A stretch of DNA of 39,531 bases from Cytophagales bacterium (GCA_013297765.1 JAAFID010000012.1:1-39531), one strand, 5' to 3'. Counted from the stretch's first letter, positions 9,184 to 16,718 are shown. Made by a program: numbers and translations. The notes: generated from the sequence alone by a model not told the origin.

Positions 9184-9455
9184 CCGGTGCTTTAGGTGTA
9201 GAAGGTGGTAGCGATTCATTTGGAATTTCGATTTATCCAAACCCAAGTAAAGGTAATTTCCAAGTTAATATTCCAGAAACAGTACAAGGATTGTCACAAA
9301 TAAAAGTGCTTTCTAGCAGCGGTTCTTTAGTAGCAGAATCTGCGGGAAAAATAGTCATGAACAATTTTGACATATCTAACTTGAGCAAAGGAATATATGT
9401 AGTAAAAGTTATTCATGAAGGTGGTACTACTACCAAAAGATTGACTGTTTTATAG
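9147..9455 (+). CDS. Orphan T9SS type A sorting domain in a chimeric ORF
   Basis: 102 codons. From about residue 13 the sequence is a type A C-terminal sorting domain: a GGSDSFGISIYPNPSKGNF start, a central KVLSSSGSLV, then ISNLSKGIYVVKVIHEGG and the basic end TTKRLTVL. This domain directs cargo across the outer membrane by type IX secretion. Here no passenger domain and no signal peptide precede it: the first codons read the hepT start out of frame. It is best seen as the 3' remnant of a larger secreted-protein gene left by a deletion or recombination. Whether it is expressed is unknown. A terminator hairpin follows at 9482. Confidence 0.65.
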   Translation: MKLKNYCIIFYITGALGVEGGSDSFGISIYPNPSKGNFQVNIPETVQGLSQIKVLSSSGSLVAESAGKIVMNNFDISNLSKGIYVVKVIHEGGTTTKRLTVL

Positions 9456-9481
9456 CCACTGCAATAATTTTATAGATTTAC

Positions 9482-9517
9482 AATAGAGGCTGTCCATGGA
9501 TGGCCTCTATTCATTTT
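9482..9517 (+). terminator. Intrinsic terminator after the T9SS fragment
   Basis: Perfect 9-base inverted repeat AATAGAGGC / GCCTCTATT (9482-9490 and 9503-9511) around a loop that contains TCCATGGA, followed by a T run. Confidence 0.75.
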
Positions 9518-9584
9518 TTAAAGGCAATTAGGCAATAACAATTATCACTAAAATTATATTATGGATAACTTATTCAATATTATG

Positions 9585-9614
9585 TTTGGATTATGAAATA
9601 TTATTTTATTTTTG
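9585..9614 (+). promoter_or_regulatory. Bacteroidota-type promoter for the DUF2795 gene
   Basis: TTTG at 9585-9588, 18 bases, then TATTTTTG at 9607-9614, an exact match to TAnnTTTG. The start codon at 9640 lies 25 bases downstream. This excludes the upstream Met at 9586 as the true start. Confidence 0.6.
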
Positions 9615-9639
9615 CGAAATAAACAAAACAAGTTACACT

Positions 9640-9861
9640 ATGTACTGGACATTAGAATTAGCTTCATATCTCGAGGATGCACCTTGGCCTGCGAGCAAAG
9701 ACGAATTAATAGATTTTTCAGTAAGATCGGGTGCACCGATGGAAGTGGTAGAAAACCTACAAGAACTGGAAGACGATGGGCAACCCTTTGAAAGCATCGA
9801 AGAGATATGGCCCGATTATCCTACTAAAGATGATTTCTTCTTCAATGAAGACGAATATTAA
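9640..9861 (+). CDS. DUF2795 domain-containing small acidic protein
   Basis: 73 residues from MYWTLELASYLEDAPWPA to the acidic end FFFNEDEY. This length and sequence style match a strongly conserved Bacteroidota DUF2795 protein with no established function. The frame extends to a Met at 9586, but that codon lies inside the promoter, and family members begin at MYWT. The protein is rich in Glu and Asp and has no membrane segment. It converges with ispD. Confidence 0.85.
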   Translation: MYWTLELASYLEDAPWPASKDELIDFSVRSGAPMEVVENLQELEDDGQPFESIEEIWPDYPTKDDFFFNEDEY

Positions 9862-9867
9862 AAATTT

Positions 9868-10578
9868 CTAACCATTGCTGGTTCGCTTTAATAGCAAAGC
9901 CTCAGCTACTAGCAAATCTTCGGGAGTTGTGACTTTAATATTTTCATAACTCCCATTGATTAAATTTATTTTTAACCCCATATTTTCAACCACACTGGCA
10001 TCATCGGTAAAATTGTTAGCATCACTGTTTGTTTTTTCAAAAGCATTTTTCAGTTGTGCTACTAAAAATGTTTGAGGTGTTTGCACCAATTGATAATCAT
10101 CTCTATTCACCGAAATGTTTTCGCTTCCCGATATTTTACGCACCGAATCTTTGAGCGGCACGGCAACTATTGCATTTCCTTTTTCTAGTGCGGTGGTATA
10201 GCTTTCGGCTATGATATTGGAGCTTACTAATGGCCTTACTCCATCATGTATTGCTACTAGTCCATCATTTCCGACTACGTGCAACAAACCATTTTTTACC
10301 GATTCAAACCTATTGCTACCTCCTAGGGCAATATCAATGGTAGAATATTCAAAATCATGTTCTAAACACAATTTTTCCCACATTGTCATTTGATTTTGTG
10401 GTAACACCAAAATAATTTTTACAGATTTATTCCAGTTGCGAAAAGCATCAATTGTATGCATAAGAATAGGTTTACCAGCAATAGAAAGAAATTGCTTAGG
10501 TATATCGCTATTCATTCGGGTACCGCTGCCGCCCGCCACAATAATGGCATATAAAGGAGTTGAAATCATTAATATCAA
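9868..10578 (-). CDS. ispD: 2-C-methyl-D-erythritol 4-phosphate cytidylyltransferase
   Basis: 236 residues. The nucleotide-binding loop AGGSGTRM followed by PKQF, the motif AIHDGVRPLVS, and VQTPQTF near residue 160 are IspD signatures. The enzyme transfers CMP from CTP to MEP, the third step of the non-mevalonate isoprenoid pathway, in the cytoplasm. Start candidates are Met 1 and Met 4 (MISTPLYAIIV); both are compatible. It lies downstream of queA on the same strand, separated by a strong inverted repeat. Confidence 0.95.
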   Translation of the reverse strand: MILMISTPLYAIIVAGGSGTRMNSDIPKQFLSIAGKPILMHTIDAFRNWNKSVKIILVLPQNQMTMWEKLCLEHDFEYSTIDIALGGSNRFESVKNGLLHVVGNDGLVAIHDGVRPLVSSNIIAESYTTALEKGNAIVAVPLKDSVRKISGSENISVNRDDYQLVQTPQTFLVAQLKNAFEKTNSDANNFTDDASVVENMGLKINLINGSYENIKVTTPEDLLVAEALLLKRTSNG

Positions 10579-10594
10579 TAAGGGCTATAAACTA

Positions 10595-10629
10595 TCAAAG
10601 CCCAAATCATTTCTTGCTTTGGGCTTTGA
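10595..10629 (-). terminator. Inverted repeat between queA and ispD, probable terminator
   Basis: Perfect 12-base arms TCAAAGCCCAAA / TTTGGGCTTTGA with an 11-base loop, just past the queA stop. The T-rich tail is weak, so termination may be partial and ispD may be reached by readthrough. Confidence 0.55.
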
Positions 10630-10651
10630 CAGTATTAAATAAACTATACTA

Positions 10652-11698
10652 TTAAATAATTAGCATGGCATCACCATAGCTGTAAAATCTGTATTTTTCT
10701 TTGATAGCAAGTTTATATGCTTTCATAATCAAATCGTATCCACCGAAGGCACAGGTCATCATCAATAGGGTAGATTCTGGCATGTGAAAATTGGTAATTA
10801 ACGCATTGCCAATTTTAAATTCGTAGGGTGGAAATATAAATTTATCAGTCCATGCATCGGTTGCCTTCAACCTATTGTTGGCCGAGGTAGATGATTCTAT
10901 AGATCGCATGGAAGTAGTGCCCACGGCACACACTCGTTTTTTAGCATCCAAAGCTTTATTTACTTTGTCGGCAGTTTCTTGATTAATGATGAAATTTTCC
11001 GAATCCATCTTATGTTTCGTCAAATCTTCTACATCCACAGGGCGAAATGTACCTAGCCCCACGTGTAGTGTAACAGGTGCTATTTCTACACCTTTTATTT
11101 CTAGACGTTTCATTATTTGCTTAGTAAAGTGCAAGCCAGCGGTAGGTGCCGCCACAGCTCCTGTATGCTCTGCATAGATGGTTTGATACCTATCTTTATC
11201 CGATTCTTCGGCCTTACGTTTGATGTATTTTGGCAAAGGTGTTTCACCTAGCGAATCGATGGTTTTGTAAAATTGCTCATCTGTACCATCAAACAAAAAT
11301 CTGATAGTACGGCCACGAGAGGTCGTATTGTCAATTACCTCGGCAACTAGTTCGCCATCACCAAAGTAAAGTTTGTTGCCTACACGTATTTTTCTTGCTG
11401 GATCTACCAATACATCCCAAAGGTGAGCTTCTTGGTTTAATTCTCTCAATAAAAAAACTTCTATTTTTGCACCTGTTTTTTCTTTATTCCCATACAACCT
11501 AGCAGGAAAAACCTTGGTATTGTTGATGACAAATACATCGCCTTCATCAAAATAATCAATGATGTCTTTGAAAATTTTATGTTCAATAGTACCCTTTGCA
11601 CGGTCAACCACCATTAGCCTTGATTCGTCACGATTTTCTTGAGGATACATCGCCAACAATTCTGGGGGTAGCACAAGCTTAAATTCTGATAATTTCAT
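10652..11698 (-). CDS. queA: S-adenosylmethionine:tRNA ribosyltransferase-isomerase
   Basis: 348 residues, the usual length. The N-terminus [19 protein letters not shown] with [11 protein letters not shown], the block [23 protein letters not shown] and [11 protein letters not shown], and the C-terminal [13 protein letters not shown] are all QueA signatures. The enzyme moves the ribosyl group of SAM to 7-aminomethyl-7-deazaguanine in tRNA to form epoxyqueuosine. No other queuosine gene is in the window. It is divergent from the SNF2-like gene. Confidence 0.96.
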   Translation of the reverse strand: MKLSEFKLVLPPELLAMYPQENRDESRLMVVDRAKGTIEHKIFKDIIDYFDEGDVFVINNTKVFPARLYGNKEKTGAKIEVFLLRELNQEAHLWDVLVDPARKIRVGNKLYFGDGELVAEVIDNTTSRGRTIRFLFDGTDEQFYKTIDSLGETPLPKYIKRKAEESDKDRYQTIYAEHTGAVAAPTAGLHFTKQIMKRLEIKGVEIAPVTLHVGLGTFRPVDVEDLTKHKMDSENFIINQETADKVNKALDAKKRVCAVGTTSMRSIESSTSANNRLKATDAWTDKFIFPPYEFKIGNALITNFHMPESTLLMMTCAFGGYDLIMKAYKLAIKEKYRFYSYGDAMLII

Positions 11699-11901
11699 TG
11701 GTTTTTATTTTTTTGTTTAATTGAAATCACAAAGGCATAATTCCTAAGTTTTAGTTACAAATTTGTTAATTGTAATTTCATAAGTTTAACATTACGGTAT
11801 TAAATTGTTGCACTGCTTTTTTTACATATTACAGAGTGTTAAAGTTACTAAAATTGTAGGTGCTTAAAAAATTATATTTTCTACAGCTTTGATTATTGCT
11901 C

Positions 11902-11926
11902 ATAGCCAAACGGCTATTTGTTTTTA
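11902..11926 (+). terminator. Terminator-like hairpin in the queA/SNF2 intergenic region
   Basis: ATAGCC-aaac-GGCTAT (11902-11917) followed by TTGTTTTT, 49 bases before the SNF2 start. No plus-strand gene lies upstream, so it would end a short untranslated transcript or act in the SNF2 leader. The rest of 11699-11974 is AT-rich with nothing recognisable. Confidence 0.35.
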
Positions 11927-11974
11927 AATTATTTTTACCCATTTTATTCTACAAATTTATATTTATTACAATTC

Positions 11975-14410
11975 ATGGCAAGCAAAATCATCAAACCCAC
12001 AGAAGTCAGTACTAATAAGCTCTCGCACAAAATAAAACCTGAGAAAATGACAGTGGTCGCTTGGCAATTTGCATTACGCAGACAGTTTGGGCAAGGCAAT
12101 ATTTTTGAAGTTAAAAATTTGGGGACAAAACCTGTCTATTCTGATTTTGACGTGTACAATGCCGAAACCGATAAACACTACAAAGTAGCCATTCGTAGCC
12201 AAGACAATTCCCTTAATTTTTGTACTTGCAACGATTTTAAGACCAATGGACTGAATACTTGTAAGCATATTGAATATGTACTGCATCAAATCAGAAATTA
12301 CGCACCCTATCACAAAATACTATTGGCAGGCTACCAACCCGATTATTCTTCTATATACCTGAAATATGGAGCAGTGAGAGAGGTGAAAATAAAAATAGGT
12401 ACGCAGGGCAAAGGAAAATTAGAAGCACTTGCTAAAAAATATTTCAATGTAGATGATACCTTGAAAGACACTGCCTACAGTCATATCAATGATTTGGTGC
12501 AGGAAGCAAAGCAAATCAACAATACGTTTCGTATTTACGACGATGCCATGGAATATATTATCGAACGTAGAGAAACCGAGCAGCGAAAACAAATACTAGA
12601 GGCTACTTTCGTAGAAGGTATTCATTCAAATTATTTCAAAAATCTCACCAATACTAATCTCTATGATTACCAAAAAATAGGGGCTATTTTTTTGGCCAAA
12701 GCAGGAAGAGCATTACTTGCCGACGATATGGGGCTTGGCAAATCGCTTCAAGCTATTGCCGCCTGCCAAATTTGGCATCGGTTGTTTGATGCTAGAAAAA
12801 TATGGATAGTTTGCCCTAGGTCGCTTGTACTTTTTTGGAAATCAGAAATAGAAACACACACCACATTAATCGCTAAAATAATAGAGGAACATGAGCCGAA
12901 TGCCTCTACAGTATTGGCAAGTAACAAATGGCTTTATACTATTGTTAGCTTTGAAACCATTGCCGATATGCCCGAATTGTTGCAAAGCATCGAGCCTGAT
13001 GCCATCATCATAGACGAGGCACACCGTATCAAAAATTGGCCTACAGACATAGCAATGCCGATTAAACAAATAAAATCGAAATACATCATCGCTATTTCTG
13101 CAACTCCATTGGATAGGCAGCTAGAAGAACTTTATGGTGTGATGCAGTTTATAGATATTTTCAAACTAGGGCCTCGCTACCAGTTTATGTACAACCATCA
13201 AACGCTAGATAAAGAGGGCAATGTAACTGGATATAAAAATCTACAACACATTAAACTGATGTTGACTGATGTGCTACTACGCCGCACTCTGCCAGAGGTA
13301 TTGCCACAGTTGCCAACTATTGTAGAGAAAAATCTATTAATGCCTATAAGTAAACCGCAGTATGAAATGCAGCGGGTACACCACGAACTATTGAAAAAAT
13401 TGGTTGCCAAATGGCAATTGGCAGGTAAATTAGGAGAAACCGATAGACAACAACTGCTGATTCATTTACAGCAGCTACGCATGATTTGTACCAATACATT
13501 TGTAGCCGACCAGCAGACCAATAGTGGATTTAAGCTACAAGAATTGCTCTTTATATTGCAAAAAGCAAGTGTGTATTTACCCCAAAAAATAGTCATTTTT
13601 AGCCAATGGGAACGCATGACACGCTTAGTTGCTAAGGCACTTCACGAGCATAAATATCAGTTTCAATATATAGAAACCACTACTGCAAAAAAAGCTAAAG
13701 AACAATTAATACAAGCTTTCGCAACGTCTAAAGCCAACAGCATACTTCTTTGTACAGATAGTGGTATGGAAGATTTGAAAGTACCCCAGACCAGCCTACT
13801 TGTTAACCTAGACTTGCCTTTAACCCCCGATTTATTAGCATCTAGAATCGCTACCACCAATACTAATGGTGGGTTTATACAAATTGTAAATTTGATTTCT
13901 AGCCATTCTATAGAACAAAAATTATTTGAAATTTATCATAAAAAGTCTACTTCACAGAACCTACTTGCGCTAGGCGACAACATTATTTTTGCAAGCGACT
14001 TCCAGTTTGATTTGTTCATGAAAACCATAGAGCGATTGGTCGATTGGAAGGAAGAATGGGGCTACGCTATGCTAGAAAATGAGCAAAATAATATTGCAAC
14101 TCAGAAAAAAAATACAGGAGAAGCTAGCCTACAGCTTTCTTTTTTTGAAAATATATGGGACAATACGACGCCTTCACACCCTACAGAAATAGTAAAGTCA
14201 AAGGCTTCAAAAACTATTTTTCCCAATACAGAACCAACTTCTTTGGAGCAATCAGAAGGGATAATTTCAGCACAATTATTGGAAAAATATATGGTTAAAG
14301 ATGACCTTTCGGGGGCGATATTTTTAAAAATTCCCTTGACCGATATAAAGACACTAGACCAAATAAGTAAGGCAATAATGGAATTGAAAAAAATGGTAAA
14401 AAAAAGATAG
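11975..14410 (+). CDS. SNF2-family helicase-like protein with SWIM zinc finger and atypical motif VI
   Basis: 811 residues from the Met at 11975 (MASKIIKPTEV); the ORF could begin at 11918, but those codons read as an unlikely Phe/Tyr-rich stretch. A SWIM zinc finger is at Cys83, Cys85, Cys96 and His98. The SNF2 ATPase core has Walker A DDMGLGKS (250-257), DEAH (347-350) and SATP. The second RecA lobe starts near KIVIFSQWERM. Motif V reads DSGMEDL (595-601) instead of the usual DAGGxGLNL, and the motif VI region reads SRIATTNTNGG (623-633), lacking the two arginines of QRxxRxxRxGQ. ATP hydrolysis coupling may therefore be altered. The C-terminal 130 residues are unlike known domains. It probably acts on DNA or nucleoprotein. 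Confidence 0.85.
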   Translation: MASKIIKPTEVSTNKLSHKIKPEKMTVVAWQFALRRQFGQGNIFEVKNLGTKPVYSDFDVYNAETDKHYKVAIRSQDNSLNFCTCNDFKTNGLNTCKHIEYVLHQIRNYAPYHKILLAGYQPDYSSIYLKYGAVREVKIKIGTQGKGKLEALAKKYFNVDDTLKDTAYSHINDLVQEAKQINNTFRIYDDAMEYIIERRETEQRKQILEATFVEGIHSNYFKNLTNTNLYDYQKIGAIFLAKAGRALLADDMGLGKSLQAIAACQIWHRLFDARKIWIVCPRSLVLFWKSEIETHTTLIAKIIEEHEPNASTVLASNKWLYTIVSFETIADMPELLQSIEPDAIIIDEAHRIKNWPTDIAMPIKQIKSKYIIAISATPLDRQLEELYGVMQFIDIFKLGPRYQFMYNHQTLDKEGNVTGYKNLQHIKLMLTDVLLRRTLPEVLPQLPTIVEKNLLMPISKPQYEMQRVHHELLKKLVAKWQLAGKLGETDRQQLLIHLQQLRMICTNTFVADQQTNSGFKLQELLFILQKASVYLPQKIVIFSQWERMTRLVAKALHEHKYQFQYIETTTAKKAKEQLIQAFATSKANSILLCTDSGMEDLKVPQTSLLVNLDLPLTPDLLASRIATTNTNGGFIQIVNLISSHSIEQKLFEIYHKKSTSQNLLALGDNIIFASDFQFDLFMKTIERLVDWKEEWGYAMLENEQNNIATQKKNTGEASLQLSFFENIWDNTTPSHPTEIVKSKASKTIFPNTEPTSLEQSEGIISAQLLEKYMVKDDLSGAIFLKIPLTDIKTLDQISKAIMELKKMVKKR

Positions 14411-14426
14411 TGGCGGTTGATGTATT

Positions 14427-14786
14427 TTAATTTTGTGAATTCTTTTCTTCGAAATCAATAACTTCAATTATTTGGTCGTGTAGTATTGGTATTTTGTTTT
14501 TAATAACATCCCAAACAATTGAATAATTTATGCCTATATAATCGTGAATCAATCTATCCCTCATGCCAGCCATACTTTTCCAAGAGATTGAATTCCACTT
14601 AAGCTTAAAATCTGCGGGAATTTGTTTAGTTGCTTCACCTATTATTTCAAGACTTCTAACTACAGCTCTTTTTAAGGTTTCATCTTTTATAAAATTTTCT
14701 TTGTCAATGTTTTTATCAATTACATATAAAATATAATTTGTTTCATCTTTAATATGTTTTAAATATTCTATTGGATTTTTAAACAT
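14427..14786 (-). CDS. hepT: HepT-like ribonuclease toxin (DUF86/HEPN)
   Basis: 119 residues. The HEPN active-site motif RX4HXY is intact as R76-DRLI-H81-D-Y83. The N-terminus (MFKNPIEYLKHIKDETNYI) and the middle block RSLEIIGEATKQIP are typical of DUF86. HepT proteins are RNases, reported to cleave tRNA or mRNA, and are inactivated when the partner MntA AMPylates the Tyr of this motif. The gene overlaps mntA by 8 bases, as expected for translational coupling. It converges with the SNF2-like gene. Confidence 0.9.
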   Translation of the reverse strand: MFKNPIEYLKHIKDETNYILYVIDKNIDKENFIKDETLKRAVVRSLEIIGEATKQIPADFKLKWNSISWKSMAGMRDRLIHDYIGINYSIVWDVIKNKIPILHDQIIEVIDFEEKNSQN

Positions 14787-15075
14787 ATAATACTTCTTTT
14801 AAAATTGTAGGTCCAATGTATGGACTTAAACCATTTTTAGTTACGACTTCAATTTTTTCATTTTTAAAAATAATTTCAAATATATCTACAACTGCCATAA
14901 AATTATCAAAATTTTCTTCACTTTGCTTGAAATCAATTAGTAAATCAATATCACTATTTTTAGATTGTTCGTTTCTTACATAAGAACCAAACAATCCTAC
15001 ATGCGTTACTCCAAATTTCGAAAGCTCGTTTTTATGCAATTTTAGTTGCGTAATGATGTGATTTTTCGTAGTCAT
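14779..15075 (-). CDS. mntA: MntA-like nucleotidyltransferase antitoxin
   Basis: 98 residues. The minimal nucleotidyltransferase motif GSX10DXD is G30-S31 ... D42-I-D44 within GLFGSYVRNEQSKNSDIDLL. MntA antitoxins transfer AMP to a Tyr of HepT and so block its RNase activity. It is the first gene of the pair and both active motifs are intact, so the module is probably functional. It is only distantly similar to the broken nucleotidyltransferase at 8840-9147, so the two loci were probably acquired separately. Confidence 0.9.
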   Translation of the reverse strand: MTTKNHIITQLKLHKNELSKFGVTHVGLFGSYVRNEQSKNSDIDLLIDFKQSEENFDNFMAVVDIFEIIFKNEKIEVVTKNGLSPYIGPTILKEVLYV

Positions 15076-15156
15076 TATGATTTTTTAATAAATATATAAA
15101 ACAAAAATGATTTTAGATACCATCAATACTTTGATTGCAAATTTCAAATTTTAACA

Positions 15157-15187
15157 TTGCACATTAAAAAAAAATCGGCTATGTTTG
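15157..15187 (+). promoter_or_regulatory. Bacteroidota-type promoter of the leader-peptide/aminotransferase unit
   Basis: TTG at 15157-15159, 20 bases, then TATGTTTG at 15180-15187, an exact TAnnTTTG. A start site about 5-8 bases on would place the first leader ATG (15199) almost at the 5' end of the RNA. No comparable promoter is seen between here and the aminotransferase. Confidence 0.65.
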
Positions 15188-15198
15188 CAATTCAAATT

Positions 15199-15252
15199 AT
15201 GAAAAGCAATAATACACATATTCTAGTCTTGGTAGCAGTCGCAAAGCGGTAG
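15199..15252 (+). CDS. Leader peptide 1, branched-chain amino acid-rich
   Basis: 17 codons: MKSNNTHILVLVAVAKR then TAG. The run Ile-Leu-Val-Leu-Val-Ala-Val holds six branched-chain residues in seven positions of interest. CTTGG (15228-15232, within the Val-Leu-Val codons) can pair with CCAAG (15253-15257) just past the stop. GGTTC (15257-15261) can instead pair with GAACC (15287-15291), which overlaps the 5' arm of the terminator. That is the pause / antiterminator / terminator arrangement of ribosome-mediated attenuation: a ribosome stalled on the Ile, Leu or Val codons would mask the first arm. The gene is too short for standard callers. Confidence 0.65.
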   Translation: MKSNNTHILVLVAVAKR

Positions 15253-15280
15253 CCAAGGTTCGTTATGTTTAATTGATATT

Positions 15281-15312
15281 AAATCTGAACCATACCAGTT
15301 CAGATTTTTTTA
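15281..15312 (+). terminator. Attenuator terminator 1
   Basis: Perfect 10-base arms AAATCTGAAC / GTTCAGATTT (15281-15290 and 15298-15307) with a 7-base loop and a T run. It follows leader peptide 1. Its 5' arm is also the target of the competing GGTTC:GAACC pairing. Confidence 0.8.
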
Positions 15313-15325
15313 TTTTATACCCATT

Positions 15326-15400
15326 ATGAAAATAGTAAACATCAGTGTCGCGCAACTTTTGGTCGTGGTCGCAAGGCTTCGAGTCGCTGTGCGTTGCTGA
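15326..15400 (+). CDS. Leader peptide 2, branched-chain amino acid-rich
   Basis: 24 codons ending in TGA at 15398-15400. It begins MKIVNISVAQLLVVVARL and contains seven Val, three Leu and two Ile, half of the peptide. The core Leu-Leu-Val-Val-Val (15356-15370) would be the stalling site. Possible pairings are GCAAC (15352-15356) with GTTGC (15393-15397), and GCTG (15396-15399) with CAGC in the 5' arm of terminator 2; these are shorter than in unit 1 and less certain. It appears to be a diverged duplicate of unit 1, reached only if terminator 1 is passed. Confidence 0.65.
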   Translation: MKIVNISVAQLLVVVARLRVAVRC

Positions 15401-15429
15401 GAAATATTTTTACAAATTTATTTCTACCC

Positions 15430-15459
15430 AAGCCCAGCCATTCCGCTGGGCTTTTTTTT
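15430..15459 (+). terminator. Attenuator terminator 2, immediately before the aminotransferase
   Basis: Perfect 9-base GC-rich arms AAGCCCAGC / GCTGGGCTT (15430-15438 and 15445-15453), 6-base loop, then a run of eight T. It ends 32 bases before the aminotransferase start, so expression of that gene needs readthrough or antitermination. Confidence 0.85.
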
Positions 15460-15491
15460 GCTCCTTTTGTCACCTTTAAACCCAATTTTAT

Positions 15492-16709
15492 ATGAACACG
15501 CATACCTTACAATCACACCTTACAGATGGCGAATTTAGCTTTGCCAACCGCATGCAATGTATCCCAAAATCTTTCATTAGAGAAATATTGAAAGTAACTG
15601 CCCAACCCGATGTAATCTCATTTGCAGGTGGATTACCCAATCCACAATACTTCCCTGTAGAGGCTTTGAAAAATGCGGCTATAAAAGTATTTGAGCAAGA
15701 TGGTTGCAATGTATTGCAATATGCAGTTTCAGAAGGTTACAAACCTTTGCGAGAGTATATTGCTATGCGGTACAAATTGACGCAAAATCTAGACATAGAT
15801 CCCGATGAAATTCTTATTACCAATGGTTCACAGCAAGGTATAGATTTAGCTGGAAAAGTTTTTTTGAATCCGCACGATAAAGTATTGCTAGAGTCGCCTA
15901 GTTATTTGGGGGCTATACAGGCATTTTCTGCTTATGAGCCTGAATTTATAACGGTAGATTTGCAAGCCGATGGCATAGATACCAATGCACTAAAAATGGT
16001 ATTAGCAAATCAAAACATCAAATTGATGTATGCCATTCCCAATTTCCAAAATCCTACAGGTATCAGTTATAGTATTGAAAAAAGGATAGCGACTGCCAAT
16101 TTGCTTAGCAATAGCAATACTATTTTAGTGGAAGACGACCCTTATGGAAGCATTGAATTTACTGGGAAACCGATGCCTTCTATTAAAAAATTTCTGAATA
16201 AGCAAACCATTCTATTGGGTTCATTTTCCAAAATTGCATCCCCAGGAATGCGGCTGGGTTGGGTAGCTGCCGACAAAAAAATCATTGCACAAATGATTGT
16301 AGCCAAACAAGCTACCGACCTGCATTCCAATTTTTTGTCGCAACGCATCATTTACCAATTTTTAATGGACAATGATTTGGAAACACACATTTCACAAATT
16401 AAAAATGCGTATAAGCAACAGCGAGATCAAATGCTGGGATGCATTCACAAGTATTTTCCCCAACAAGTGAAGTACATCACTCCTGAAGGCGGTATGTTTA
16501 TATGGCTTACGCTACCACAGGGCTACAATGCTTTTGACCTCTTGCAAAAAGCAAGTGAACAGAAAATTGCTTTTGTACCTGGGGGCACTTTTTTCTTAGA
16601 AGGGAAAGGTCAAAATACCATGCGGCTAAACTACTCCAATACTGAAACACAACAATTAGAAGAGGGCATGAAAAAATTGGGAAGTATTTTGTGGGAGTGG
16701 ATGAGGTGA
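15492..16709 (+). CDS. PLP-dependent class I aminotransferase, LysN/2-aminoadipate-transaminase-like; probably branched-chain amino acid related
   Basis: 405 residues. Fold-type I motifs are present: SFAGGLPNPQYFP near the N-terminus, TNGSQQGIDL, the PNFQNPTG motif, the Asp-Pro-Tyr of VEDDPYG, and the PLP-binding Lys in LGSFSKIASPGMRLGW; MRLNYS carries the carboxylate-binding Arg. The closest recognisable group is the LysN / aminoadipate / MocR-like aminotransferases, which have broad substrate ranges including leucine. No DNA-binding domain is fused. The two upstream Ile/Leu/Val leader peptides argue that its main role is synthesis or use of branched-chain amino acids; that is inference. Confidence 0.88.
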   Translation: MNTHTLQSHLTDGEFSFANRMQCIPKSFIREILKVTAQPDVISFAGGLPNPQYFPVEALKNAAIKVFEQDGCNVLQYAVSEGYKPLREYIAMRYKLTQNLDIDPDEILITNGSQQGIDLAGKVFLNPHDKVLLESPSYLGAIQAFSAYEPEFITVDLQADGIDTNALKMVLANQNIKLMYAIPNFQNPTGISYSIEKRIATANLLSNSNTILVEDDPYGSIEFTGKPMPSIKKFLNKQTILLGSFSKIASPGMRLGWVAADKKIIAQMIVAKQATDLHSNFLSQRIIYQFLMDNDLETHISQIKNAYKQQRDQMLGCIHKYFPQQVKYITPEGGMFIWLTLPQGYNAFDLLQKASEQKIAFVPGGTFFLEGKGQNTMRLNYSNTETQQLEEGMKKLGSILWEWMR

Positions 16710-16718
16710 AGTGAATCG

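Noticed and set aside
9586-9639. N-terminal extension of the DUF2795 protein
   Set aside because: It overlaps an exact promoter and family members begin at MYWT.
11918-11974. 19-residue Phe/Tyr-rich extension of the SNF2-like protein
   Set aside because: It starts right at the base of a terminator-like hairpin and has no family resemblance.
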